Shown: one piece after another, positions 43,971 to 57,100 of the stretch
How the letters are laid out: the number at the start of each line of letters is the position of its first letter
Position numbering within the stretch: the first letter of the stretch is position 1
Notes under the pieces: model-generated
The model's database searches: none
What the model was told of the DNA's origin: nothing
What the model saw: the letters and a program-made list of their open reading frames with translations, nothing else
Position numbers and translations under genes: made by a program
Source of the DNA: Lactarius indigo
Lineage: Eukaryota; Basidiomycota; Agaricomycetes; Russulales; Russulaceae
DNA: 64,000 bases
Assembly (NCBI GenBank): GCA_025766275.1
Contig: JAFKAC010000169.1
Coordinates: 28,956 to 92,955, forward strand
Direction of reading: 5' to 3'

Positions 43971-46136
43971 ATGGCTGAGCATCAGGCTGTCTACGCTACA
44001 GACGAGGTATTATCCTTTGTCACACACCACAATGTCGTCTGATCTTTCTAGTACGGTCGTCCCTTTATCATTCTTAGGGAGCAGGGAAAGAAAACTCGCG
44101 CGCATGGTCTTGAGGCGATCAAGGTTAGCGCGCGTCATTTTCCATGCTACGCGTATCCGAACATTTCATAGTCCCACATCTTGGCCGCGCGAACAGTAGC
44201 CAACATCGTCCGCACGTCTCTTGGGCCAAGAGGTCGGTGCATCCCTGTTTACGCGCGAATAGCATTATTCATCCATCGCAGGCCTCGATAAGATCCTCAT
44301 CTCACCAGATGGGGAGATCACCGTCACGAACGACGGGGCAACGATCTTGAGTCAGATGGAGGTGGAACACCAAATAGCGAAGCTCCTCGTGCAGCTTTCA
44401 CGAAGTCAGGACGACGAAGTTGGAGATGGTACCACTGGCGTCGTCGGTAAGTCTTTGGTCGGCCATCAGGTTACTTTCTCCTAATGTTTCGTAGTTCTCG
44501 CCGGTGCACTCTTAGAGCAAAGCGAGGCGCTTATTGAACGCGGCATTCACCCCATCCGGATCGCAGACGGCTTCGATCGAGCATGCGCGATCGCAGTGAA
44601 CAACCTTGACCGCATAGCAGACACGATCGAGTATAGCAAGACCAACACAGAAAACCTACTAAAAACTGCCATGACCAGTCTCGGTAGCAAAATGTTTGAC
44701 CTGGAACTTTGTTTATCGTGCACAGTATTGATGTCTGTCCCGTAGCGTATCTAAAGAACACAAACAATTCGCGCAAATCGCCGTTGACGCAGTATTGCAA
44801 GTCGCCGATCTAGAGCACAAAGACGTTCTGTTTGACCTCATCAAGGTCGACGGCAAAGTCGGCGGATCCCTCGCGGACACACAGCTCATCAAGGGCGTGC
44901 TCATCGACAAGGACATGTCGCATCCACAGATGCCGAGTAGGGTGGAAGACGCACGCATCGCCATCCTCACCTGTCCGTTCGAGCCTCCGCGACCCAAGAC
45001 GAAGCATAAGCTCGACATCACGAGCGTCGAGGAGTTCAAAAAGCTCCAAAGTTACGAAAAAGATAAGTTTTTGGACATGATCAAGCGCGTGCAGGATTCG
45101 GGCGCGAACTTGGTCATTTGTCAGTGGGGCTTTGATGACGAGGCGAACCACCTGTTGATGCAAAACGACCTCCCGGCCGTCAGATGGGTCGGCGGTCCTG
45201 AGATCGAGGCAAGTGGTCGTATCGACGTTTCGACTGGCAACTAACCGTGATCTCCCCCAGCTGATTGCCATCGCCACCGAGGGTCGCATCGTCCCTCGAT
45301 TCGAGGACTTGGCACCAGGGAAGCTCGGAAAGGCGGGAGTCGTCAGGGAAATTACGTTTGGAACCACGCGGGATAAGATGATAATCATCGAGGAGTGTGC
45401 TAACACTCGTGCCGTGACTATCTTTGTCCGTGGAAGCAACAAAATGGTGCACAGTATTTCCCTGCGATGTCGTTCTCGGGGTATTCATCACCACCATTAT
45501 CACTCAGATCGTCGATGAGGCAAAACGTGCCTTGCACGATGCCATCTGCGCCGTTCGCAACCTCATCAAGGACAATCGTGTCGTGTATGGCGGTGGCGCC
45601 GCGGACGTCAGCTGCTCGCTGGCTATACAAAAAGCTGCCGACGAAATCCCGTCAATCGAACAATATGCTATGCGCGCCTTTGCGTCTTCGCTGGACGCTA
45701 TTCCGCTCGCTCTGGCAGAAAATAGTGGCCTGTCGCCGATCGAGACGCTTGCTGAGGTGAAGAGTCGTCAGGTGAAGGAGGACGATTCGACATTAGGTAT
45801 CGACTGCAACGGACGAGGGAACAATGGTGAGAGCTTTCGCTAATTGATTGCATGGCGACAGAGCTTGATTACTTTTTTTTTTTTTTTACAGATATGAAGA
45901 AGCAGTTCGTGTACGATCCACTGATCTCCAAACGACAACAATACCTTCTCGCGACACAGGTACGTGTCGATATCACGGTTTTTCTGGTCAGTTGGGTTTA
46001 CTCCCTCGGATTTGTAGCTGGTCCGCGCAGTCTTAAAGATAGGTTTGTTCTTTTTACCTTTCCTTACCAGCCGTCGTCTCATCCATTCCTTATCTCCCCT
46101 CAGACGACGTTATCATCGCCGGGCAAGTAGAGTGAA
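43971..46136 (+). CDS. CCT5: T-complex protein 1 subunit epsilon (CCT5)
   Basis: Subunit of the cytosolic TRiC/CCT chaperonin that folds actin, tubulin and WD-repeat proteins with ATP. Eleven exons (43971-44006, 44052-44123, 44172-44232, 44282-44446, 44495-44693, 44746-45208, 45261-45446, 45508-45826, 45892-45959, 46018-46042, 46105-46136) give 541 residues, the normal length. Group II chaperonin signatures are present: [22 protein letters not shown], the ATP-site [13 protein letters not shown], and [11 protein letters not shown] near residue 410. The epsilon assignment rests on [20 protein letters not shown] at the start and [14 protein letters not shown] near the end. The intron at 45209-45260 has a GCAAGT donor (GC-AG). 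All junctions keep frame. Confidence 0.94.
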
Positions 46137-46905
46137 GTTAGGTTGTATGATATATACAAAAGAAAAAGCAGTTATCCACACATATCCTCCAATGGGCGTG
46201 TTCCCGTCACTTTGGAGCGTGAACAGGGAAAGGCAGTTGACGATAGACCCCGAGCGTCATTACACGCGGTCACCATCCTCGGCACTACTTCAGGCGCGAG
46301 CGGCTTTTAATCTAGACACACGAACCATACGGCCTTGCACCAAGTTTCGCCCCAACAGACAGCTGACACGTCGATGTGCGGAACGCGACCGAGCCTCGCT
46401 CATCCTGCTGACCATTGTTGTTGTTTTAAGAAGTTGCGAAAGGGGGGCATCCCATCTGAACACGGAATAGGTTTCACCCGACGTGTGCTTTGCGATTGTA
46501 GTGCGGGCCGAAGAACACCCCAAGGGCAGGGAGAAACAGCCTCATGTTCAACGCTCGCTCGAGCAGCTTTTTTTGAGTTATTCGAGTTCCCCATCCATCA
46601 GATTCTCCAAAGGCTTCATGTCGGCGCAACGAATGTGAACATAGCCGAGCCCGAAACCCCTTCTCCAACCTGTGAACGGACCTCTTCTCGGTCTCACAAG
46701 GAGAGGGTCTGTCGGGCTAGGATAAGAAACCAATTGCCTTCACTCTTTCGTCCAAAGTAGGGTCACTGAGTGGACGTGGCTGGCTCACGTGGCTGGATTC
46801 ATCAAGGTACCTCATTTAAATCTGCACAACTGTGGGACAGCGGAATGGTACTACAAAGGTATAAAGCTCGGTACTTCTGTCATGCGTTACTGGTTGTTTT
46901 GTCGC
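46137..46905. other. Convergent 3' intergenic region
   Basis: CCT5 (+) and the peptidase gene (-) converge here. Frames in this stretch show no motif or splice logic, so I assign only 3' untranslated or intergenic sequence. Confidence 0.45.
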
Positions 46906-48742
46906 TCAGAGGTCAGCAAACTTGTCTGTGGCCTAAGAGATAATTAAGTTTCAGGAACACGGAAAATCCGGAGGCCTCACCTCGACCAGGAGCTTCGTGG
47001 TCCCCGGCTCACGAGAGGAGTGGCCCGCATCTGGGACGATGTGTAGAGTGATCTCGGGCCACGCTTTCTTGAGCGCATAAGCCGTCGTCGCCTGTGGGAA
47101 GCAAGTCGTACCATAAATGTCGGGGACGCCCGACGTTCGTTTCTGAGACATACCGGGCATACAACGTCATACCGCCCTTGCACGGCTACTGTTGGGATAT
47201 GGCGGCTGTGTGTGGTTCAGAGGTTCAGACTCTTTCGGCAGGCGAGAGGGCTCCTTACATCTTATCGATCTCTTGTCGGTCGAGTAGTTGTCCCTCCCGC
47301 ATGAAACCTTCATTTACGAAGTAATGATTCTCAATGCGGGCGAAGGCGCTAGAGAGTCCGGTGAGCAACACTATGACGCCGAAAGAGGCTGTAGGGAAGA
47401 AAAAAATGACGAACTTTGCCCAATCATCCTCCTCTGCAGCAGCAACATGGGCAGGATCGATGTAAAGCTTCGAAGTCGACATCCTATATACCGTGTCAAT
47501 CAAAGTCCGCACGTCACCCAAGGGTGCAAGGGTTGTGCGTACTCCCACTTGGACCAGGCCCTGGCCGCTTTGAGCCGGGTTTCGTTGTCCGCAGAGTTCA
47601 ATCGGGAATGGTAAGCCGAGATGAGGTCTCCTCGCTCAGACTCGGGGATCGGCGCCAAGTACTCCTGCCTAACTATAGTGTGAGGGAGAAGGGTATGATA
47701 GATTGGGCGGAGACTCACCAAGCTTCTGGGAACAGGTGTGATGCGCCCTCCTGATAGAACCACTTCAGTTCGCTAGAGATTCGGGCGAAGATGAGCGCGA
47801 TGAAAGAGTGACTCTCTGAGCGCAGATGTGGTAGATACCCACCTCTTTCTCAGAGTGAATATGCCACTAAGAACAGCTCTCGGTCAGCGAAGACAAACAA
47901 AACAAAAAGGGGACTACACAGACCGTAGGACTAGAGATTTAACACGGTCGGGGTGAGACTTGCAGCGGGACAAAATGTTAGGGCAGGATCGATCAGACCT
48001 CCGCGGGGGTGGTACTTACTTGCGCATAAGCCAGAGAAAGCGTCGAGCCCTGATATACAAAGATTAAAAACTTGTACGATTTGAAGAAAAACGCGGAGCT
48101 CTTCGTACCCAGGATCCTCCAAAGACGTGCCATTTCTCGATCTTGAGGTGTTCGCGAAGACGTTCAATGTCCTTGACCAGGTCCCAGGTCGTGTTTTCTT
48201 CGAGGTTCGCGCTCCTACAAAGCACACAAAAGGTTGGTGGAGGACTCAGAAGCTCGTGGCGGGTTAGGTCAAACGCACGGCGTGGACTTTCCGGCTCCAC
48301 GCTGATCCAAGAAGATCACCTGCAAATGAGGGCATTTAGAGGAGAACGAGGGAGGGCAAAAGGGTGACAAGTCCTGACCTTGTACTTCTCGGGATTGAAG
48401 AACCCGCGATCTTTCTCGTCGCATCCTCCACCGGGACCACCTCCGTGAGAGATCGAGTAAATACAGCCTCGATCCGAATAAGCGATGGCGCCCAGATGAT
48501 GTCTCACCGTGAAGGAAGATGACTATTCGAAAGAGAGATCATTGAAGTGAGCGAACGCGGGGGGACCAACAGCCAGCAGAAACGCACCTGGAGTCCCACT
48601 CTTTTTCCCGGAGACTTCATAGCTGTCCTCCACGTCATAAGGGATAAAGTCCTGAAGCGTGGCACTGTACTGACTGCAGAGAATGTATGTTGGAAACCTT
48701 GAGTTTTCCCGTCTCGAAGGGAGCAGAGTATGAGTAGACCAT
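46906..48742 (-). CDS. Proline iminopeptidase (alpha/beta hydrolase, S33)
   Basis: Serine peptidase that removes N-terminal proline from peptides. Many short exons on the minus strand. The start chosen is MVYSYSAPFETGKLKVSNIH (ATG at 48742). Across a splice follows the oxyanion-hole motif HGGPGGGC, then FFNPEKYK, the segment ENTTWDLVKDIERLREHL, and the nucleophile elbow GGSWGS, which is divided by an intron after GGSW. Later pieces are GSTLSLAYAQ, LAPIPESERGDLISAYHSRL, ARAWSKWE, ENHYFVNEGFM, QGRYDVVCP (active-site Asp region) and HIVPDAGHSS (active-site His). The last exon (46932-46906) codes ATDKFADL and stop. All catalytic parts are present, so it looks functional. An in-frame ATG at 48889 would add a 49-residue Arg/Ser-rich, acid-free leader resembling a mitochondrial presequence. 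Exact inner junctions were not all fixed. Confidence 0.88.
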
Positions 48743-49009
48743 CGTGGGTGGTAGTGTAGGCTGAGCGGTGAAGCTACGATAAGACCGAAGATTTGCCTGG
48801 CCAGTCCCACAGTACGAGCTGCTGATCCTGATCCTACTGATCAATCTCGAGACAAGAGCCTGAGAGCCTCGACATCCCAAAAGGACCATGACTGCCTTAT
48901 GCAGCAGCCACCGATGCCGTTATGTGTCGACCATCCATTAAAATGAAACTAGTGTTCATCTCTACGCGTAACAATAAACATGCGTGAGGGTATCTCTAAG
49001 TCCGTATCT

Positions 49010-50440
49010 CTAAACAGCAGTGGCCATGTTAACAACTTCTGGGTCTGCGTCTTGCGGCGCGTCGTCTGGGCCATCGCTGCCATCAGGAGAGTTGTCGGTC
49101 CCGTTTGCTAGTGGCTCGGACTCGACAGACGAACCCACTCCATTGGGTGGTTTATCTACCGCAGCCTCAGCCCTAGCCTCAGACTCAGCATCGGCACTGG
49201 CATTGGCCACAGATGGCGAAATGTCGACGACCTCTTCCGACTTGTAATCCCATTCATCACAACCAACGCACGCGCCAAGCTTCCGCCAGCGTGCCATCTG
49301 TTTCGCTTTCATCTCGGCACACATCTGGACGAACGGTTGCCAGTACTTCTCGTGGTCCCAGACAAAGTTGCGCGAGCCGCCCCAGCCACCGTCCTTGAAA
49401 AGCTCGTCGGGAGTGAACAAGCCATCTTCGACGGGCTTGGGGTTGAATTTCATCTTGTTGCGCGTGATGGGGTCGATAAACGGGCTGATGATTTTGAAAA
49501 ATGCGTGGATTATGAATGGGACGTTCAAGATCAACGAAGCACCCAGGCGTTCGGGGTAGTGCGTTTGTAGGATATTCAAGACCTGATATCAAAGTCAGTA
49601 CTGCTAAGACCTTCCCAGATGAATACCGACCGATTTCGCTATCCCAAGAGATGGGTTCTTTGCCTTGTCAGCAAAATTGATCATCAACACAACAGACCTA
49701 TAGGTGTTACACGTGAGTCAAACCAACAAGGGGATGAGAAGGTAAGCTCACTCGACACCCGGACCAGTGAGTTCCAACGCGCGCTCCAGCACCCAGAACG
49801 TATACTGTATCTGACGGTGGGACTCTTCGGTATTTTGACGGCTGGGAATCATGTACAACGCGGGCCTACGAAGCGTGTCATAACCAAACACAACTTCTTT
49901 CCCCGTTACCGCCTTTGCGCAACGCGTGTTAGCTAGTCGGGGGACGCGAAACGGTGAACCCTACCTCAGGCTCGACCAGGTCTGCCGAGAGGTCGTAAAT
50001 GTCAAATTCGCGTCTCCACTTCAGCGTGCCCTCCAGCCTTTCAATGGCGGCCTTTGCAGAATTCCATTTGGTAGCGCGTAAATAGCTATATTTTTGGTCT
50101 GCTTTAGCCTGTGCAGGTCAAGAACGGATGGGTGCTCACCGCAACATGCAGTCATTAGACTTTTTTTAATAAAAATCCAGGGATGAGTTCGCGTATGTGA
50201 TATCGAAAAACAACTTACGAGCCAAAACTTCTCCTCCTCTAAAAGCTCGCCGTTCTTGATGCCGGGTATCTTGTATGCCTCGCTCCGGAAGTGCTCCAGC
50301 ACCTTTTTGTGCATCTCCGCTTGCGTGGCGGACAGCGCAGCCGGTGAAGGCTTCTCGTTTGGCGGTGGTGGTGGAGGGTACGCGGTATAATCTACGCTCG
50401 CGTTTCCATTTTCAGATCCGGGGACAGAGCTAGCTGCCAT
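49010..50440 (-). CDS. Sec14-like CRAL-TRIO lipid-transfer protein
   Basis: Phosphatidylinositol/phosphatidylcholine transfer-type protein. It starts MAASSVPGSENGNASVDYTA followed by a Pro-rich stretch. The CRAL-TRIO N-terminal segment comes next (HFRSEAYKIPGIKNGELLEE, CLLRYLRATKW, AIERLEGTLKWRREFDI). The lipid-binding lobe has ELTGPGVE, LLINFADKAKNPSLGIAKSV, LNILQTHYPERLGASLILNV and PFIIHAFFKIISPFIDPITR, matching the family gate helix and its PERL motif. The C-terminal ~100 residues are acidic and disordered (many Glu, Ala, Ser, Asp). It has about five short introns, for example around 49581-49640, 49690-49750 and 49930-49965. It lies between the peptidase and SUN genes, all on the minus strand. 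Likely cytosolic or membrane-peripheral; the lipid ligand cannot be read from sequence. Confidence 0.9.
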
Positions 50441-50753
50441 GAGCGTTCAAGGTCGAGCGCGCGTGTTTTTTTGGGTACAGGGGCAAGTGGGAATAAGAAG
50501 TGAAAACGAAAACGAACGAACATGACGTTGTACGCGGGGTGTCAAAACAATCCATCCATTCAAGGCAACTGGCACTAGTACTGTATCCGGGTGTTTGTAC
50601 AACTAATTTGTAGTCAGGGCAGGGAAATACTGACGACGCAACGACAGCAAAATAGATTATAAAAAAAACGGACAAGGTATTAGCGGTAATGGAAAGGAAA
50701 ACAGAGCAAAAACGATTCGTAAGTGGTCATGAGGTATATCATACATGGTTGGT

Positions 50754-53700
50754 TTATGCAGTCTCAGTGTCAGCTCCCAGTTTGTCCTCCATCTCGTCAA
50801 GCTTCTGTCCGTGCACGCGGAAGCGATAAAGACAAGTAAACTCCTTGCCCCAATTGCTCAACACCCGCAGCACGACAATGCCAAAGTCCAGCCCCAGGCC
50901 ACGGATATCCTCGTCGACAGGGAACGTCTGCACAGCATTCGATGCGTCGACATCGTATTCGAACTGCGCAATGCGCAAGTATTTGCTCGAGTGAGGGAGG
51001 CTCACTGGCTGCGTCGGGACCTCCAGTCCAGCTTCGATCCGAGCAGCTTCCCAAGCAACCACCTTGTCAAGGTTCTGCACGCCCTCTACAAAACCCCAAA
51101 CCTCCATCTTACGCGGCGCGGAGCGCATGTCCCAGGCGACGTCGCGTGCAACGTGGTCAACCGTAATCTCTTCAATACGGACCGGGAGGGCAAGCAGGAC
51201 ACCGAGCTGTCCCTGATCACCTACGAAAGGCCAACAGTGGCCATTATGCGTCTCGTAGTGTAACGCCGTGATGGGAGGTCGTCCAATGGCGTATCCGTTT
51301 CCGGTGATGGTCGCAATGGCCTGTTGCCACAGACCCTGTGGTACAATTTCGAGTGTGTCGGAAGTGAGGCTAGGGATGATAGACGCGCCGCTCGAGCTCA
51401 GAGCAAAGTCCGGCTTTGCGATCGTATCTTTGGAGTAGCGCGATACCGCGGTGTCGACGAGGTGTCCAATGAGTTCGGTCACGTCTTGCCCATCTGACGC
51501 CTTGATCGTCAGCGCCTTCTTTCCAGACGACGTGATCTTGTTCCACCACGCTGCACCAGCAACGGCGCCACCAGTCTTGACTGAAGTCTTCCCAAGTTCG
51601 AGAGCTTCGCGCACGCCGCCCTCCACGCTGCCAACGCGCTCTTCAAGGGCAGATAATTTTGCGCGCGTCTCTTCAACGCTCTTGGGATCAGTGTTGGGCT
51701 CGCGTCCAGATTGTTGGACCGTGGAGACGATATTTCGGAGGTTATCAATTTCGTGACGCACGGCCTGCAGGCCCTGACTCGCTGTGGCACGATCTACGTT
51801 CCGGTCTTCCGAAGTACGGATACTCTCTTTCTGCAGGCGTGATTCCAAGGCACCAAGTCGACCAGAAACATCAGAGTGGCCACGCGCGTGGCTATCTATG
51901 CGTGCGCGAGATTGCTCGTTATCGAATGAAAGGCCAGCGAGTGCATTTTCCAGCGCTTGCAACCGGGTGGAAATCTCAGCAATGTTGGCTGCGGGTACCT
52001 CGGGGGCCTGATAGCGAGTTTCGTGTGATGGTAAGGGTGGGATATAGCTGGCAAGGTTAATTCTTCTAAGACCCAAGAAAGCGGTGTAAAGGACGGCTCC
52101 GACAACCAGCCATTTTAGTATCAGCGCAGGGTTCGAACGGCGTATCCAATGGGCAGGCTGGCTGAAAAGAGCATCGAAGGCCCCACGTAGCGCTTGGCCC
52201 ACGATGTTCGTGATCACAGCAAGGGCTCGGAAAAGGAATATGAGTAAGCTAGCGGATACCCGGAGCACTAAGTTCACGATGCTCCCGAGGAAACCACCAG
52301 CAGAGAAAGTACGACGCGGACGTTGTACTCGAAGTGGCTCTGAGGCGAGCTTCTCAGATTCGTCATGTTCATCTATGGAGTCGAGGCCCTGCTCATGATT
52401 ATCCAGAGCAGCGTCGGAGACGTGGGCGGCGTCTCCGAAAGACGTAGGTGGGGGTGGGATAGATGGGTCGCGAGGTGGGATAGATGGTCCGCGAGGTGGG
52501 ATGGATAGAGCACGAGGTGGTGGGACGGATGGAGCACGAGGTGGGACAGATGGATCGCGAGGAATTGAAGCCCGAGATGGAGGCCTTTGTAAATCCGGGG
52601 GCTGAGAGAGTCGCTGAGACGAATGAATAGAACGCTAAACGGTTGGAATCAGTGCCAAGAGTCCAGCAATCATTTCTATGGATCGGCGCACCTGAGGACT
52701 AACCCTACTATCACTACCGCTGTCCTCATCCTTTTCTTCGCCCTCTTCGCCTCCGCCATCTGCTTTGGCCCCTCTTTTCTTCCTCCGTCTCTTCTCTTGG
52801 CCGACGACGGGCAAGGTCGTCAAGGGCCCAGTCATGTTCTTCTTGGACCTTCTTCTCCTTCTTTTCCCGTCGTCAGAGACGTCATCGTCCGAGTCTTCCA
52901 AATCAGATTGTGACGGGCGATACGCCTTGTTGTCAACAGATATACGGCCGCGCTTGGGCAGAGCGGCAGTGTTTGTCTTGCGCCCCTTGGTCGAAGCGCT
53001 TTGGTTCTGAAATTCACGCTCTTCGGCCTCGTAGTCATACGACTCATTATTATGATGTCCGTTTTGGCTCGTTTCGGAGGGGCGCATATCGGGCTCAGTC
53101 GAGCGTTGGCGCAGGTAAAAGGCTGTACGTTTCGCAAGGTCGACGACAGACTCTAAGGGGGTCTTGGCGCGTTCCTGATGTCCTTGAGACGTTTCGCCCG
53201 CATCTTCCCCTTCGGAATCGGGAGCATATCTGAGTGATTGTTGCTTAGAAAGTTTGGCAACGGCAGCAGCCGAGCGGGAGGGGGGTGGCCCTTTACGGGG
53301 AGGGGGGTTGAGACGTCTAGTGCTGGTTGACTGGGTTTCCTTCTCATACTCGACTGAGGTGCTCCGTGGGACAATAGTACGGGAGCTTGATGCCCAGGAA
53401 TCGTTGGGGTTCAAAGCCATGGCGGCTTGGTGAATCGCGTTGGCGGCCTGAACAGAGGTGCCTTTGAGGGCCCACTTTGTCGGGTCGGGGTTGTCGTTGG
53501 TGACGTGGGGGCCGACGTTCGCCAGATTGGTGGGGATGGTGGTTGTCTGTTCGCGTTGTTTGAGGCGTGCGAAACGGGAAAGCGCAGAGTCGTCCTGGCT
53601 GTCGTCTGCAGGGAGATGTGAAGAGTGTTCGGATTTGCTGAAATCGTCACGCGACGACGAAGCTGCTGATAAGGATTTTGGAGGGGAACGTGTTCCGAGC

Positions 53701-53957
53701 GTGGGCGCACTAAAATTGTGACATCGGGGACAGACAGGTGCGGAACGGGCGATGAGGACACGTGGTGATGGGAAACGTGGATTAGCGACTCACCCGTAAG
53801 CGTAAGAAGTGGGAATTGAGCGTTCGGTGGCTGAAGTGGCGGTGAGAGGGCGGGTTAAGAAGTGGGATTGTTGTAGAGCAGAGGAGTTGTGTTTATTAAG
53901 AAAAGTGTGGTGATCTAGACGTCTGCCTTGACCGAGCGGTGTGCCCGAGAATGACAT
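50754..53957 (-). CDS. SUN-domain nuclear envelope protein
   Basis: Inner nuclear membrane protein of LINC complexes that binds KASH proteins across the lumen. Exons 53957-53794, 53709-52692 and 52634-50754 give 1020 residues in continuous phase. The start MSFSGTPLGQGRRLDHHTFL is preferred over later Met codons because the upstream exons keep frame and read as protein. The nucleoplasmic half (1-450) is basic, Ser-rich and disordered, with acidic/Arg-rich and Lys-rich patches near 300-350 and a PSIPPR/PSVPPR repeat near 415-460. Two hydrophobic segments follow, around 515-540 (ASLLIFLFRALAVITNIV) and 570-590 (LKWLVVGAVLYTAFLGL). A coiled coil comes next (about 620-740), then the SUN domain to the end (KPDFALSSSGASIIPSLTSD, APRKMEVWGFVEG, YLRIAQFEYDV). 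The length is on the large side for fungi. Confident family call. Confidence 0.92.
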
Positions 53958-54193
53958 GTACCGATGTGGGCGCTAGATTGATGAAATGAAACACGCGACT
54001 GAGGTGAGGGTGAGGGTGGGTGAGAGTGAGAGCGAGAGCAGAGGAATTATAACCGACCTCGCGTTCCTCGCGTGTTGCTTTGTTTGCCAATCTGCCACAA
54101 CGCCACCACGTGACAGCTACTAGTATAATACGCGCCAAAGATGTACAACTCCATACAGTACATATACACAATCAGTCAATAACAGTGTCATTC

Positions 54194-57100
54194 TTATTTC
54201 CTCTTCTTCTTCTTCTTTCCGCCAGCAGGCGCCCATTCGTCTCCACCTCCTCCAGTAGCAGCAGGAGCGCTAGGGGTGACCGGTGTACCCTTCTTCTTCT
54301 TCGTCTTCACTGGGATGCCCCATTCGTCATCAGCTGCCTTCTCGGGATCTTCTTCTCCACCTCCACCTTCGCCTTCACCGCCTCCCTCGCCTCCCTCGGG
54401 CGAGTCGCCGGCTGTTGTCGGCCCAGCAGTGGCCGCATCAGGTACAGCTGGAACATCAGTCTTGACTGTGAGGTGTTCCCTGGTGTGGGGCTCTTCTTGG
54501 AGAGACTCTCCTTGCGGTTCTCCTTCTTGCGGCGCTCCGTCCTGTGGTGCTCCGTCCTGTAGCGCTTCTTCTTGTGGCGCTCCTTCCTGCGGTGCTCCTT
54601 CTTGTGGTGCTCCTTCTCCTTGTGTCTCTGCTGGTGGCACGTCCGTAAGAGGCTGCCACAGTGACTCGCCACTTTCCGCAGGGGCATGCTGCCCCGAAGT
54701 AGGATCGGCGTTCGAACCATCACCCAAAAGATCCGTAGTCGACGGGTTAACCGACTTGTTCGCCAATGGATCCATCCCGAACCACCCTGAGTTGGATCTA
54801 CTGTTATTGCCCGTCGCAGAGCCCCACCCACCGGCACCCGTTGACTCAGCAACGGAGGGTGCGAGACTGGCCGCGGCCCCCCATCCAGGAGTCGAAATCT
54901 TTGGCGTCGGAGGTTTGCTTTTGTTTTTATTCCCGAAACCCCAGCCACCGAGAGCGGATGTCGCAGCTCCGAACAGACTCCCACCCACACCCCCACCTAA
55001 CGCGCCACCCAATCCAGGGAATGAGACCGATTCACCCTGAGTCGGAGCTGGATCTGGAGCCGGAGGTGCAGCCGGTGGGTCATCCGGATTTGCTACGAAG
55101 AAACCGCCAGGAGGATCAGATGGTTCGTGTGATGGCTCGGGATTACCCTGAGAAGTGACTGCGTCGTGAACAGGATCTTCGTGAACAGTCGCAAGTAGTG
55201 ACTGAGCCGCGGATGGTGCTTTCGCTACCTCGGCAACGGGCGCTTCCTCGGATGCACTGACGCCCCATGCATCGGCGGTAGGTTCTGCTGGCTTCGGGGT
55301 CTGGGCTCCCTTGGGCGTCGCTGCCTTACTTCCCACCTTGCTTGCTGTTTTGCTCGTTGCCCTGCTAGCTTTTCGGGATGACCCTTTTGACTTGGGTGGT
55401 TGAAACGAGAATCCATCATCATCAGCGGCAGCGGTCGCAGGCTCTGACTGCTCGGGCATATGCGCAGGTACTTCTGCATCGGTTGCAGGGGCAAGGGGTC
55501 CTGCTTCTGCCACAGGTATTTGTGCCTCCGCCTCAGTGTTGGGTGCCGCGGGCTCAATGGGCTGAGGCGACACTGCGCGAGTTGGGGGCTTCGTCGGCAC
55601 GCGAGAGACGGGTTTTGGTGTCCCCACAGTTTGCTGTTCGCTTGGCACTGCTTCTTGTTCAAGTATAATCTCACGAGGCTGGGGCGACGCTGCACGGGTT
55701 GGGGGCTTCGTCGGCACACGAGAAGCAGGTTTTGGTGTCCCAGCAGGTTGCAGTTCGCTTTGTACTGCTCCTTGTTCGGGCATAGTCACAGGAGGTTCTG
55801 GTAGCGTTGCATCAGCTGGAGGAAAGAGATGACCAGGGGAGGTCGTACCCAACACCGAGCCTCTGGGTGTCGCGACTGCCGGAGGCTGAGACCCATTGCT
55901 ATATATTGACAACCCTCTGGGCGTGCCACCTGTGCGTGGTGACCCAGCAGTAGTAGGTATCCTTGAAGCAGCTTTGGGCGTGGCCGGCGGCTTTGGTGAT
56001 GTGGCCATGGCACTGGCAGATACCGGTATACGTGAGGGAGATGCGCTTGCGCGCGGCGTCTCCGTCTTTGGAGTTTTGGGCGGCTCGCTACGATAAGTCT
56101 CGAACATGCCCGCCTGTCCTCCGGGGTCTGCCCCAGGGTCCGCGTGGACTACCTCCGGAATGGCCGAGCCTTCAGGTACGGAAGCAAGCGGCTGGAGAGC
56201 ATTGAGAATCGCACTCCGTGATGTAGGGCCCTCGAGTGGTGAAGCGAGGACAGAGTTACTGGCACTTGGCCCAATAGAAGGAGGAGCATTGCCCCAGACG
56301 GAGTTTAGTGTCTCACTGAGACGACCGGAACCACTACGCCGCGACGAGTTGGAGTCGGTGAGTGCAATGGGGCCTGGGATTTCGATGCCACTAGGTATAT
56401 TGCGCGACATCGACATGGAGCGCGAGTGAACACCTGAGCCCGTGTTCTCACGCCCCTTGCCCTTGTCGATGACATCAGGCTCGGGTGGAGAATCGCGTGA
56501 TTTGCTGGAGCGAACGCTAGTGGCCGCATTGGGTACCTCGAGGTAGGACTTCTCGGGAACGGGGAGATGAGATTCGATGGGAGGTGATGGCGCGCGGGAA
56601 ACATAAGCGGACGGTACCGGGTCGTCATCATCGAGGTCGTCTTCTTCTGCACGCTGACCTCCTTCGTTGTAGATGATACTGGCCGGTCCGCTGTATGTCG
56701 CGTCAGCGTTAGAAGTAATGCAGTAGGAGGCGTGGATACTCACTAGCGAGTTCTTCCCTGTAATTTGAAGCACTGATTAGTAGTGAGTGAACCTATTGAA
56801 CGAAGGGACTCACACTATCCACCCACTTGATCCTGGCTTTGAATTCTGTCAACCCAAAATGGATCTCTACGCTGAATACTATTGTCCAGTACGTCTTCCC
56901 GTTCCTTCCTGGCTTTGACTGGGCGCTACCTGAGAGCGGTGACAAATCGGCCTGGACAATGCACAGCGTAGTGAAATCTGCTGCTTGGCGATTGATCCAC
57001 ATTGGAGTAGATGTACCGCCACGATAACACCAGATCTCGACTTCAAAGACCGAGAGCGTGGCAAGGGAAGTGACTTCAGTACAATACTTGCGAGTGAAAA

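Noticed and set aside
50754..52277. SUN protein starting at the Met at 52277
   Set aside because: The frame continues upstream through two more exons with consistent phases to a better N-terminus at 53957.
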